Of a DNA stretch of 64,000 nucleotides, positions 53,197 through 62,102 are shown piece after piece. The translations under genes were made by a program, and so were the position numbers. The stretch spans positions 248,001 through 312,000 of the forward strand of contig NZ_NJER01000001.1 in NCBI RefSeq assembly GCF_002753895.1, in the 5' to 3' direction. Under the pieces are notes generated by a model. It made no database searches. It was given only the letters and a program-made list of their open reading frames with translations, and was not told where the DNA came from. The stretch comes from Halobacteriovorax sp. JY17. Lineage in GTDB: Bacteria; Bdellovibrionota; Bacteriovoracia; Bacteriovoracales; Bacteriovoracaceae. The stretch's first letter is position 1. Every line of letters begins with the position of its first letter.

Positions 53197-53215
53197 TATT
53201 ATAAGTGACTAAAAT
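53188..53215 (+). promoter_or_regulatory. Putative sigma70-type promoter of the DnaA-like gene
   Basis: TTGACG (53188-53193) and TAAAAT (53210-53215) with a 16-base spacer, 51 bases before the start codon. The -35 box sits in the third of three direct repeats. Confidence 0.5.
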
Positions 53216-53266
53216 CATAAACCTTGGAAAGCGCCCCCAGTTAAAGAAGTATTGAATTAAGGATAT

Positions 53267-54439
53267 ATGGCAAACAGACACAATAGCCCTAGAGCAACAT
53301 TGATTAATAAAGAGCTGGTAAGAAATAAGACTCAAGATGAGAGTCAACTAGACCTTCTTTCTTATATTTCTAATGAGTCGCTCTCAATTTCAGCTCCACA
53401 TAATGTTAGAAGTATTCGCTCGGCCAAGAGTCCAAGGGTAATTTCTCAAAATAGAAAATACTCTCTACCTATAAATGTGGATAGAAGTAAGCTCTTTAAG
53501 AATTTCATTTGTGGAGAGTCTAATAATAGGGCGTTTAAGATTTTAGAGGCCATGACTAAGCAGACATCCTTAGAGTTTCCAATTATCTATATCTGCTCTT
53601 TAAGTGGGCTAGGTAAGAGCCACTTACTCTATGGGGCGGCGAACGCATTATTTGAAAAGACTTCTAAGAAAATTTGCTACTTTCATGGTAAGGAATTTAT
53701 CTACAATTTTGATGGGGAAATGGAGGATATCTCTTCGATTCATACTGTCTTTATAGATGATCTAGATGAAATTACTTATGACCTTGGTTTACAAGATAAA
53801 TTTACACGTAACTTTGATCTCTTAAAGAGAAGTGGTGTACAAATTGTGATGGCGGGATCTGTTCTTCCAAAACATATGAAAATGACCTCTCCTAAGTTTG
53901 CTACAAGAGCGGGTAGTGCTCTCGTTGAAAAAATTAATAAAATTGATAGAGATTTAGCTTCTAAAATTTTAGATAATCTCTCTTATATTCATAAGTATGA
54001 TTTGAGTCCAGATGTAAAAGACCTATTAGTTGATTGCTTTCACTACCATGTTTACGGACTTGAGAGTGCATTATTGAAACTTAAGAGTTATAGCGAAACA
54101 TTTAGCAGTAATGTTGATATTAAGATTGCTTTGAAAGAGCTTAAAATTCTTGGGCCAGTGTTAGATAAGACTATTAATTCTAAGAAAATAATTGCTCGTG
54201 TTTGTGAGTTCTATAAAGTTGATATTGAGGATCTCTTTTCAAAGAATAGAAAGAAAGAAGTCTCTTTTGCTCGTCACGTCTGTATGTATATTTTAAAAGA
54301 CCGAAATGGTCTCTCCCTTTCTAGAATTGCGAGACTCTTTAACCGAGATCACACATCTGTTCTCTATGGTGTTAATAAGATCATGGCAGAGATTCAAGGT
54401 AATAAGAGTATTAGAAAAGACATTCACGAGTTAGTTTAA
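53267..54439 (+). CDS. DnaA-like AAA+ protein with domain IV
   Basis: A 390-residue relative of the replication initiator DnaA. Residues 1-70 are polar and low in order, in place of DnaA's domain I. The AAA+ core has Walker A SLSGLGKSHLL (111-121, first Gly changed to Ser), Walker B FIDDLDE (163-168) and an arginine-finger-like Arg214. The sensor II arginine of DnaA (VRELEGAL) is Tyr263 here (VYGLESAL). The C-terminal domain IV is well kept: KKEVSFARHVCMYIL, LSLSRIARLFNRDHTSVLYG. It thus should bind DnaA-box-like DNA but may handle ATP differently. It is shorter than standard DnaA (about 450 residues). An AAGGA site is 4 bases before the ATG. Confidence 0.85.
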   Translation: MANRHNSPRATLINKELVRNKTQDESQLDLLSYISNESLSISAPHNVRSIRSAKSPRVISQNRKYSLPINVDRSKLFKNFICGESNNRAFKILEAMTKQTSLEFPIIYICSLSGLGKSHLLYGAANALFEKTSKKICYFHGKEFIYNFDGEMEDISSIHTVFIDDLDEITYDLGLQDKFTRNFDLLKRSGVQIVMAGSVLPKHMKMTSPKFATRAGSALVEKINKIDRDLASKILDNLSYIHKYDLSPDVKDLLVDCFHYHVYGLESALLKLKSYSETFSSNVDIKIALKELKILGPVLDKTINSKKIIARVCEFYKVDIEDLFSKNRKKEVSFARHVCMYILKDRNGLSLSRIARLFNRDHTSVLYGVNKIMAEIQGNKSIRKDIHELV

Positions 54440-54466
54440 AAAAAGACCTTCATCCTTGAAGGTCTA
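54437..54466 (-). terminator. Strong terminator of the Glt-like operon
   Basis: AGACCTTC (54444-54451) and GAAGGTCT (54458-54465) form an 8-bp stem with a 6-base loop. Read on the minus strand it is followed by a run of seven T residues, so it ends the long operon. It also lies just after the DnaA-like stop codon. Confidence 0.88.
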
Positions 54467-54473
54467 CAATCAA

Positions 54474-56348
54474 TTAAATTTTAGATTTTTCTGAAAGGAA
54501 GTTAAGAGGTTGCTTAACATCTACAACTCCGCCACCTTTAGGCTTTGGAAATTGAATCATTTGAAGTACTCCTGTCATACAGTTTGTACCTTTGTCAGAG
54601 AATTTTGATCCCTTTGTCTTGATCTTCATTCTCTGTGCTTTACCTTGAGAGTTAATTCTAAAGTGTAGGTCCATAACACCTTTGGCATGCTCGTTTCTAT
54701 ACTCAAGCTCTTGTTGGTAGCAGTGCTTAAATTGTGGAAGGTACTCTCTTAGAATTTTTCTTAAAAGCTCTGGGTCCATTGAACCAAGAACAACAGCTTT
54801 TTGATCAGTATAAGTGGTGTCAATTCCTGACTTATTAGCAAGTCCTTTTGAACCTGATGAGGAATCAAAGCTTCCTTTAAAGTCTTGTCCAAGTCCTGAA
54901 GCGGCATTACTGTTGGCCGCTTTTATATCAGAAGTTGTCGCACTCTTTGCTGAGTTTCCAAGAGCAGCAGCATTGGAATTTGAGTTCTTAACAACCTTTG
55001 CCGAGTTAGAACCTGTGCTTCCAAAGAATGAGGCCATTGATTTATTCATTTTGAATTTGAATGATTTCATCTGTCTTTTGCTTTTAACATTCTTTGACTT
55101 AGCGGCCGCTTTCATTTGCTCTTTCACTGGCTTTGATGCTTGTTTTGTCTTACTTGGTTTTTGTGTGTCTTGCTTCTTCGCAAATTGTGGCTTCTTGTCG
55201 TCTTGCTTTTCTTTCTTTACTCCAGTGTCAACTTCAGTCTTACTAACTTCACTTGAAGTCTTAGAGTTATTCTTTTCTTCTGCTTTTACTGCAGGTCTGT
55301 AGATAACGGCAACTTTCTTCTCTTCTTCTTGCTCCGGAAGATCAATGAATAGAAGAAGTAACATTAAACTCATAGCTACTGAGAAGACTTTTGCTGTTTG
55401 CTTTTTAAATTCTCTATCTCTACCAAAGAAAGGAGTGTTTCTAAGGTGTGGAGGGGCATCAGAAATTTGGATAAGAACCTGTGTGGTTCCATGATCGTAA
55501 GAAATTATTTCATCTTGCTTTAAATGGTAGTTGTTCTCAATGGCCTCTCCAGTTAATAGAGAAGAGCATTTGTGGTCTTTGATTTCCTTAATAAGAATTT
55601 TACTATCTGAAATATCTAGGAAAGGAATATTTTCTTCGCTATCAAAACTTGGAAGTTGGAAGGTATCTTTCTTTCTATCATGGGCCGAAACTCTGAGCTC
55701 CCCACTCTTTAATGGAAAGTAGTCAATTGATAAGGCCGTTCCCATAGAGAGTACTGTAATTTGAACAGCTTTAGCATCATTCTTTCTCGCTATAGGAGTA
55801 AATTCTTTCGTCTCATCGACTTCAATGAAATTGTCTGTGTCGAGATTATCCATGAGGCTGAGTTTTTGAATAGGAGTATAATCCTCTTCATCAAATTTAA
55901 TATCACAATATTCCCCATCAATAATAACAAGGCCAGGAACTGGAGGTAAAACCGGGGTAGGGTGTTGTCCCTCCAATTCCTGGATTGTTTGAATATCCAT
56001 ATCCTCATCTTCAATGATCGCATCATTCCGTTGAATTTCATCAATGATTTCATCTAAATTAAATATTTCATTAGAAAATTGAATATGGTCACCTGGATAG
56101 GCAACACCACTTTCAACTCTCTCTGAATTGATAAATGTTCCATTATTACTTTCAAGATCAATTATTTTTGCTCCACCTTCAAGGTTGAGAATTAAGATAG
56201 CGTGGTATGCAGAGATACTACTATCTTCAATGATGATGTCACATTTCTCACTTGAACCAACAAGAAGCTTCTTCTTGGTTAAAGTGAACTCAAGATTGTG
56301 ACCGATTAACTTTAGTCGACTGTAGTCTTTAGTTTTTGACAGCAACAC
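54474..56348 (-). CDS. FHA-domain protein with TM helix and AgmX/PglI-type C-terminus (GltG/GltJ-like)
   Basis: A 624-residue protein that spans the inner membrane. The N-terminal FHA domain (about 15-100) binds phosphothreonine in known relatives: Gly31-Ser, SSISAYHA and LESNNGTFIN are visible. A second cytoplasmic beta-rich domain (about 190-310) leads to one membrane helix (320-337). A long Lys/Ala/Ser/Asn-rich periplasmic linker (345-500) leads to a C-terminal domain (about 515-624: LRKILREYLPQFKHCYQQELEY, GVMDLHFRINSQG, a Cys pair). That domain looks like the AgmX/PglI/TonB-like end of Myxococcus GltG and GltJ. It is the last gene of a Glt-like operon, overlapping the TPR lipoprotein gene by 20 bases. 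Confidence 0.85.
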   Translation of the reverse strand: MLLSKTKDYSRLKLIGHNLEFTLTKKKLLVGSSEKCDIIIEDSSISAYHAILILNLEGGAKIIDLESNNGTFINSERVESGVAYPGDHIQFSNEIFNLDEIIDEIQRNDAIIEDEDMDIQTIQELEGQHPTPVLPPVPGLVIIDGEYCDIKFDEEDYTPIQKLSLMDNLDTDNFIEVDETKEFTPIARKNDAKAVQITVLSMGTALSIDYFPLKSGELRVSAHDRKKDTFQLPSFDSEENIPFLDISDSKILIKEIKDHKCSSLLTGEAIENNYHLKQDEIISYDHGTTQVLIQISDAPPHLRNTPFFGRDREFKKQTAKVFSVAMSLMLLLLFIDLPEQEEEKKVAVIYRPAVKAEEKNNSKTSSEVSKTEVDTGVKKEKQDDKKPQFAKKQDTQKPSKTKQASKPVKEQMKAAAKSKNVKSKRQMKSFKFKMNKSMASFFGSTGSNSAKVVKNSNSNAAALGNSAKSATTSDIKAANSNAASGLGQDFKGSFDSSSGSKGLANKSGIDTTYTDQKAVVLGSMDPELLRKILREYLPQFKHCYQQELEYRNEHAKGVMDLHFRINSQGKAQRMKIKTKGSKFSDKGTNCMTGVLQMIQFPKPKGGGVVDVKQPLNFLSEKSKI

Positions 56349-57213
56349 GTTTTACCCCTTTTTTGACATTTGCATCCTTGCTGTCCTTCTCTTCCTTAAT
56401 TCTTTCTAACTCAATATTTATTTTATTTGAAAGTGCATTTGTAGCAGATTTAATTTCTTCAATAATAGTGGCCCTTTGTCCACCAATGATCGCTTTCGCC
56501 TCTTCGTACCTTTTTAGCTCATAGTAGAGTAGAGCAACGTAGAGAGAAATATCTTCTCTCTTTAAGTTCTCATCGTTAAATCTCTTTGCCCACGAGTAAG
56601 CTTTAGTGAAATTTCCCTCTGCAATTTCAATTGTCATCATTGAAAGGATGAGGTCTATATCGTTTGGGTTACTTGTTACAAGAGGGTGAATAAGAGTTCT
56701 TGCTTTTTCAAGATGATTAAATTTTATATAGACTTGGGCCAAGTTGTATTTTGGCACTTTAGAGTTTGGAGAGAGTTTAATCGACTTCTCTAAGAGTGTG
56801 TGAGCATCTTCAAAGTTACTCGATTTAAGAGCAACAAGAGCTTTGTTATTATAAATAGAAGCTTGTATTAAGTTCTCTCCCGAAAGAGCATAGTCGTAGA
56901 AGTAATTTGCTTTTAACTGGTTGCCATAGAGCTGGTAACAAATACCAATGAAGAGCCAATACTTCTTATCCTCTCTATACTTATTAATATTACTCTGCAG
57001 GTCTTGTAGAGAGCTTTTGAAATCTCCATTATAACACTTTGAAAGAGACTTATTTAAGAAGTTCTCTTCACTTATTTTACTTAAGCGAGTATTACCAAAC
57101 CTCATAAAAGATTCTTCAGAGAAAGCATCATTCTTAGATTGAAGATGGCTATTAATCTTGTGTGAACCACAACTAACAGCTAAGAATATCGTAAGTAGAA
57201 TCGCCACTTTCAT
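56329..57213 (-). CDS. TPR-repeat lipoprotein (GltE/AglT-like)
   Basis: A 294-residue lipoprotein with a signal peptide ending LAVSC15-GS. Tetratricopeptide repeats fill about 55-240 (for example KYWLFIGICYQLYGNQLKANYFYDYAL, ASIYNNKALVALKSSNFEDAHTLLEKSI). The C-terminal tail is charged and basic. TPR lipoproteins of this kind link inner- and outer-membrane parts of the Agl/Glt motility machine in Myxococcus. It overlaps the neighbours on both sides, so it is in one operon. Confidence 0.8.
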   Translation of the reverse strand: MKVAILLTIFLAVSCGSHKINSHLQSKNDAFSEESFMRFGNTRLSKISEENFLNKSLSKCYNGDFKSSLQDLQSNINKYREDKKYWLFIGICYQLYGNQLKANYFYDYALSGENLIQASIYNNKALVALKSSNFEDAHTLLEKSIKLSPNSKVPKYNLAQVYIKFNHLEKARTLIHPLVTSNPNDIDLILSMMTIEIAEGNFTKAYSWAKRFNDENLKREDISLYVALLYYELKRYEEAKAIIGGQRATIIEEIKSATNALSNKINIELERIKEEKDSKDANVKKGVKRVAVKN

Positions 57214-60074
57214 TATTTAATCCCTTGATTATCTAGAGATATTACTAATTGTGATGCAGGGTATCTCATTAGTATTTCTGATTTAAAGTCTTGATCGTCA
57301 AATAATCTATAGTTTTCATAGGAGAGAATGTTATTTCCTGAAATAGTCTTAGTGGTTTGTTTATTAAATGAATTCACTTCATTTTCTACTTTCGAATAAA
57401 GTGGAGTCATTTGCTTTAAAAACATTGCTGTTTCTTCTTTATTAAATCCATTGGGACGGAAGGCCTTAACTTCTTTTAAGAAGTCTTTATATTGATTAGC
57501 TATAAAGTGACTAACCTTTGGTGTGATAATTGGATGTTTTAGCTTCTGAATTTCTAGACCAGAATTTACAATTTGCTTTATTTTAGAGAAATTATTTTCA
57601 ATTTCCTTACTAAATAGATCTCCATTGAAAGTTCCCCCTGAAAAAGAGTACTTAGAATTTCTAAATTTTAGTAGGTAGGCGTTATAGGCCATTATTTTAT
57701 AGATGGCTGGAGATTGATAGAGTTTCAATATATCTAGCATCTTCTTCGCCTGTGCCTCTTGATTTTTAGCATTTGCCTGCCAGTAATGATTTTCAGCAAT
57801 AGTCGTAATCAGCGAGCTTTGAATGAAGCGAGGAAATTTTCTCATGTAGAACGTTAGCTTCTTAATATTTCCCTCAATGGCAAATTCTCTTGAAAATCTT
57901 TCAATATCCTTTGCAATAATATTTTCATCAATACCACATTTTCTTTGTGTGTTTTGTAATGTATCAATGGCCTTATAATTATTCTCTACGATGGCAAATG
58001 TAATAGCTTTCTTATATAGACTATTTTTTAATGGGAAATTATTACTACAGTATTTTGCAATTGCTCTATAGCTAAGAGATAGGGCTTTTTTAAATTCTTG
58101 AGCTTGTGCATATTCAGTGATTATTTTGTCTATTGTTGTGATCTCTTTGAAAATTTCACCTTGATTATCAATCTTTAAGCTGTACTTTAGCCACTTCCAC
58201 GATTGATTAATATTAGTGATTTTTAGGCTTAATAGTGAAAGTCTAAAAGCTGTCTGTATTTTAATTTTAAGTGGGTAACTCTCATTTTCTAAAATACTTA
58301 AGTAGCTCTTCTCTGCAGAGGCGTAATCTTTAGCATCAACCTTCTTATCTATCTCGTTAAAGAGAAGTCCAGCAAGGATAACTACAGACTTCTTAATATA
58401 AACTTTTTCAAAAGATAAAAAACCTTTGTTAAACTCCCCAATCCAATAAGAAATCTTTTGAATATCTTTCTTTGATACATAGTAATCAAATACTTTTGCA
58501 AACATTCCTTTTTGAGACTTTAAGTCTGCAGGGAAGTTTTGATTATAGGCCTTTACTACATTTACTGAATTTAGTATTTTTAAATTCTTAAAGTAGAGTG
58601 TAAATAGCTTTGGATAAATAAGTTGACTCTTTTGGTCTTTAGGCCAAAGACTTACATGATTACTATAGACATAAGTCTTATACTTATAATTAGATAATCC
58701 TTCTTCTTCTAGCTTTGTAAGAGTAGCAAGTAGTGAATTAATCACTTTCTTAGAGAAAACTTCGTTCCATACTTTCTTTTGTTTTTCTTTCTTGATAATT
58801 TCTAGAACTAAAGAGTACTTCTTATAAGCTCTTTGAAATAATTTAACAGAATAAAGAGTTTCACCTTGAAAAAAGAGATACTCATTCTTATTTTCTCTAT
58901 CGATATTAATAAGGATATTGAAGTAAGTTAGAACATTATTTAATTTTTCGTCATTCAATGAAGCACTTGTAAATTGGTCTCTTTTCGCTAGTTTTACTTG
59001 AAGAAAACCAACATATGACTTAATTGATTTAACAGATATTTCTAATTCTTCTCCAGTTAAATGCTTTAAGTTAAAAATATTAGAAAGGGCCTTAGAGGCT
59101 TCTAAGTGTAGTGACTCTTGTTTGTAAGTTCTATAAAACTCCAATTGATAGTTATAGTAGAGTACTTGCTCGTCAAACTGCTTTCTCTCTTTTGCTGCAT
59201 TTAATCCTCTAACAACAATATTATTCACTTCTGGAAATTTCTTTGCTGTCTGCGCTCTTGTGGCCATCTTTGTAATATATTCACCAGGTTTAACTACATT
59301 CTCTAAGTAGAACGTAACACCTTCGTCAATTTTATCATTTTGAATATAGAATATACTGATTGCATCGAGTACTTGAGATTCGACAGTAACGTATCTTGGA
59401 CTCTTACTAATCTGATAAGCTTTTAGAATATGATCTAGTCCCATTGCTAGTTTCTTAACTTTTAAAAGACACCATGCAAAGTTGTAATGGTGCTTTGCAT
59501 ACCATTCATCACCTTCATTTTTGATGACATCAACATAGTACTTGATCGCTTTTCTATATTTCTTATCATTATAGTAGAGCTCTGCAAGGGCAGTTTTTAT
59601 ACTGTGGACAATAGGTGAGGCATGAGGAGCGACTCTCAATGACTTTAAAAGATAGTACTCAGTTTTCTTACTCTTGTTAAAATCTCTCTCATTGAGAGCA
59701 AGTGTGTAGAAAATAGCTCCATTACTTCTATAGTTTGGCCATTTCTTAGTAATATAGAGTCCTAGTTTTTCTACTTTCTTATTAAGTGAAACTGATTGCT
59801 TAAAGAAGTAGGATTTCTTTAATTTTGGATTCTTATTTTTTAAGAAGTTGTTATTCTCTTCTTCTTTGATAATTTTTAAATTTTCTGAATAGAGCTCTAG
59901 CAGTCTATACTCTAGATTTGGTCCTCTTCTACCAATTTTCTTAATTGTCTTAATTTCTCCGTGAATCATATTAATAAGCTTATTTCTCTTTTGTTTTTCA
60001 AAAGAGGCCTTCTGCTCTCCATAAGCAGGAAAGCAAAGAGTGATAATGAATGTGATCACTAGAAGATACTTCAT
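57213..60074 (-). CDS. Large exported TPR-repeat protein
   Basis: A 953-residue protein with a signal peptide (residues 1-19, ending AYG). The rest is helical with many TPR-like repeats (for example LYYNDKKYRKAIKYYVDVIK, EWYAKHHYNFAWCLLKVKKLAMGLDHILKAY). It is Lys-rich and has no other known domain. Its size and place resemble the large periplasmic TPR proteins of the Glt machine (GltD or GltI type), but I cannot decide which. It begins 3 bases after the second TolR-like gene. Confidence 0.75.
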   Translation of the reverse strand: MKYLLVITFIITLCFPAYGEQKASFEKQKRNKLINMIHGEIKTIKKIGRRGPNLEYRLLELYSENLKIIKEEENNNFLKNKNPKLKKSYFFKQSVSLNKKVEKLGLYITKKWPNYRSNGAIFYTLALNERDFNKSKKTEYYLLKSLRVAPHASPIVHSIKTALAELYYNDKKYRKAIKYYVDVIKNEGDEWYAKHHYNFAWCLLKVKKLAMGLDHILKAYQISKSPRYVTVESQVLDAISIFYIQNDKIDEGVTFYLENVVKPGEYITKMATRAQTAKKFPEVNNIVVRGLNAAKERKQFDEQVLYYNYQLEFYRTYKQESLHLEASKALSNIFNLKHLTGEELEISVKSIKSYVGFLQVKLAKRDQFTSASLNDEKLNNVLTYFNILINIDRENKNEYLFFQGETLYSVKLFQRAYKKYSLVLEIIKKEKQKKVWNEVFSKKVINSLLATLTKLEEEGLSNYKYKTYVYSNHVSLWPKDQKSQLIYPKLFTLYFKNLKILNSVNVVKAYNQNFPADLKSQKGMFAKVFDYYVSKKDIQKISYWIGEFNKGFLSFEKVYIKKSVVILAGLLFNEIDKKVDAKDYASAEKSYLSILENESYPLKIKIQTAFRLSLLSLKITNINQSWKWLKYSLKIDNQGEIFKEITTIDKIITEYAQAQEFKKALSLSYRAIAKYCSNNFPLKNSLYKKAITFAIVENNYKAIDTLQNTQRKCGIDENIIAKDIERFSREFAIEGNIKKLTFYMRKFPRFIQSSLITTIAENHYWQANAKNQEAQAKKMLDILKLYQSPAIYKIMAYNAYLLKFRNSKYSFSGGTFNGDLFSKEIENNFSKIKQIVNSGLEIQKLKHPIITPKVSHFIANQYKDFLKEVKAFRPNGFNKEETAMFLKQMTPLYSKVENEVNSFNKQTTKTISGNNILSYENYRLFDDQDFKSEILMRYPASQLVISLDNQGIK

Positions 60075-60077
60075 ATC

Positions 60078-60605
60078 TTAATTTCCACCCTTTACAATAA
60101 ATTTAAACTTTGGAAATCCTGCTGTTGCACTTGCATGCATAACTTTTTGCATATCTGCATATGAGAGAGTTTGATCTAGGACAATATTTATCTGCTTATT
60201 TGACTTTTCCTTACTCTTTATTAGGTCTTGCTCAACCGAAGAGAGGTTTCTAGACTTAAATTCTTTTAACTCTTTATCTCCCTGATCTTTTAATTCTTTT
60301 AACTTCTTCTCTAAGAAAGAAATATTTGAGCTAGATTTTGATATTTTACCGATTTCTTTATTATTGATGAAAACGGCCCTGTTCTTATTGACTTGAATTG
60401 TCACAGATTGATTACCATGAAGAGTGGAAATTGAATCTGGAAGCTCTAGGTTCTTTGTTAAATCAAGCTTAAGATCTGACGGGTTATAGCTCTTAAGTAA
60501 GAAAACGAGAAGAATAACTAAGATATCAAGTAGAGAAGTGATATCTATATCTAACTCTTTCTTCTTCTTTAAAATTACAGATCTTCTTTTCTTCTTTGTA
60601 GTCAT
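60078..60605 (-). CDS. ExbD/TolR-family protein, second copy
   Basis: A 175-residue protein with a basic N-terminus (TTKKKRRSVILKKKK) and one helix (about 21-37) that carries Asp27 (DITSLLDILVILLVFLL). That aspartate is the proton-carrying residue of ExbD, TolR and MotB. The periplasmic part includes VTIQVNKNRAVFINNKEIG and a final SYADMQKVMHASATAGFPKFKFIV, as in ExbD. It follows the first TolR-like gene by 9 bases. Two TolR-like proteins per TolQ is the AglQ/AglS arrangement. Confidence 0.88.
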   Translation of the reverse strand: MTTKKKRRSVILKKKKELDIDITSLLDILVILLVFLLKSYNPSDLKLDLTKNLELPDSISTLHGNQSVTIQVNKNRAVFINNKEIGKISKSSSNISFLEKKLKELKDQGDKELKEFKSRNLSSVEQDLIKSKEKSNKQINIVLDQTLSYADMQKVMHASATAGFPKFKFIVKGGN

Positions 60606-60614
60606 TGCTAATTC

Positions 60615-61127
60615 CTAGATTACAGTTTCAAAAATGATTTGATCGAATAAAGTCTTCGTTCTTACAATTTTTCCTTTCTTTGATTTCGCCGAAAGCTCTG
60701 GAACTTCTTTTCCAACACCTGTTACTGAATCCATGATTTTTACAATTTCTTTGTAATTTACGTTCTTATTTGGACTTATGATAATTGATCTCTCATCAAT
60801 ATTTGCTAACTTAATATTGATGAGTATTTTCTTTAGTTTTCCAAGATCAAAATCTTCACCAAGCTTTGTAATTGTTGATTGAACCGAGCCTTCAACACCT
60901 GTTTTTACTTCAATAGTTGAACTAGTAATTTTAAGTGTTAAATTGAGGGGCTTTTCATCACTCTTTTCTGTGTCAATTGTTGCAATGGCAGGAGCGTCAC
61001 TTCCTATTTCATAGATCTCAACAAATTGAGCACTCATTAGTAAAAAGAAGATAAATATGAATACCGCATCCAAGATTGGAATAAGGTTTAGTTTTGGTAT
61101 TTCTTTCTTTTCTTTTCTTGTTCTCAT
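60615..61127 (-). CDS. ExbD/TolR-family protein, first copy
   Basis: A 170-residue protein with a basic N-terminus and one helix carrying Asp20 (LNLIPILDAVFIFIFFLLM), the proton-relay residue. The periplasmic part includes INIKLANIDERSIIISPNKNVNYKEIVKIMD, the ExbD pattern. It lies 20 bases after the TolQ-like gene. It probably forms a heteromeric plug with the second copy in the channel. Confidence 0.88.
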   Translation of the reverse strand: MRTRKEKKEIPKLNLIPILDAVFIFIFFLLMSAQFVEIYEIGSDAPAIATIDTEKSDEKPLNLTLKITSSTIEVKTGVEGSVQSTITKLGEDFDLGKLKKILINIKLANIDERSIIISPNKNVNYKEIVKIMDSVTGVGKEVPELSAKSKKGKIVRTKTLFDQIIFETVI

Positions 61128-61147
61128 TTCTACCCCTAGAAAATCAA

Positions 61148-61849
61148 TTAAGCTGCTTCAGATGTACTCTTTGGTACTGGTGGCATTTTTCTCTTCTTTG
61201 TCCCCAGTAAATCAACTAATTTAAGAGAGTACTCTTCAATTTCAGCGATGATCTTCTCACTCTTATTAGAGAGAATATTGTGAATAACCATAATACTAAT
61301 CGCAGAGATTAATCCAAAGGCGGTGGTATTCATGGCCTTAGAAATACCAAGTGCGAGGAGTTTCGCTTTTGATGATGGGTCGGCATTGGCAACAGCAGCA
61401 AATGACTCAATCAAACCGTAGATAGTTCCTAGAAGTCCTATTAGTGTTGATACGTTTGCAACAAGACCAAGGTAGCTCATTCTCTTATCAACTTTAGGTG
61501 TAACTTCCAAAATTGTAGAGTCAACAGCATCTTGTATTTGATCCTTATCTTGATTTGCTCTCTTTAATCCTGACTTTAAAACCATTGGTAATATCGCTTT
61601 TGAGTTTGAGCAACTCTGGATAGCTTTTTCCACATCGTTATTTAAAACGTGCTTCTTAATCATATTCATAAGAGAGTTGCCATCGATGTCATAACTAAAG
61701 AGAGACTTGATTCTCTCTAATGAGATGGCGATTCCAAAAGTCCATGTGGCGAGAATAATCCACATGAAAATCCCACCCTCATCCATAAAGATTGCTAAGG
61801 TTTGTAAGAATGATTGGTCTGTTACGGCCTGAGCCACTTGATTTTCCAT
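61148..61849 (-). CDS. TolQ/ExbB-like proton channel protein (AglR-like)
   Basis: A 233-residue inner-membrane protein with three helices at about 30-45, 133-158 and 170-190, the TolQ/ExbB layout. The signature VANVSTLIGLLGTIYGLIESF and TTAFGLISAISIMVIHNIL lines the channel. It should form a pentamer around two TolR-like subunits and use proton flow to drive movement of envelope parts. Position and partners match AglR of Myxococcus gliding. Confidence 0.92.
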   Translation of the reverse strand: MENQVAQAVTDQSFLQTLAIFMDEGGIFMWIILATWTFGIAISLERIKSLFSYDIDGNSLMNMIKKHVLNNDVEKAIQSCSNSKAILPMVLKSGLKRANQDKDQIQDAVDSTILEVTPKVDKRMSYLGLVANVSTLIGLLGTIYGLIESFAAVANADPSSKAKLLALGISKAMNTTAFGLISAISIMVIHNILSNKSEKIIAEIEEYSLKLVDLLGTKKRKMPPVPKSTSEAA

Positions 61850-61859
61850 TGTCTACCCC

Positions 61860-62102
61860 TTATCTCAAATTTCTGATGTCTTTCTTTGATTCTGTATTAA
61901 AGTCAAATCTTTCATAGAGCGCTCTTTCAAAAACTTTTCTGTCTCGTTCCTTAACAGAGAGGTCTCCTGGAGCGAGTAATTGACCTTTGACTTCTAAATT
62001 CCCGAGGTCAAAACTCTCATATTTCTTATACTCAACAATGACATTCTTTCCTTGAGCAAGTGTTGAGATACTTATTAAAAAAATCATTAGATATTTCATC
62101 AT
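61860..62102 (-). CDS. Small exported protein of the TolQR operon
   Basis: An 80-residue protein with a signal peptide ending LAQG. The mature part is VIVEYKKYESFDLGNLEVKG followed by LLAPGDLSVKERDRKVFERALYER, a pattern I associate with small proteins next to TolQR genes in delta-proteobacteria-type organisms. The role is unknown. It shares a base with the upstream TPR gene and lies 10 bases before the TolQ-like gene. Confidence 0.7.
   Translation of the reverse strand: MMKYLMIFLISISTLAQGKNVIVEYKKYESFDLGNLEVKGQLLAPGDLSVKERDRKVFERALYERFDFNTESKKDIRNLR

Noticed and set aside
53144-53347. A 67-residue frame on the minus strand
   Set aside because: It overlaps the promoter, the repeats and the 5' end of the DnaA-like gene, and has no ribosome-binding site or domain.
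54814-55302. A 162-residue frame on the plus strand
   Set aside because: It is opposite the Lys/Ala/Ser-rich linker of the FHA protein; its repeated Phe/Leu/Ala composition is the antisense of that low-complexity region.
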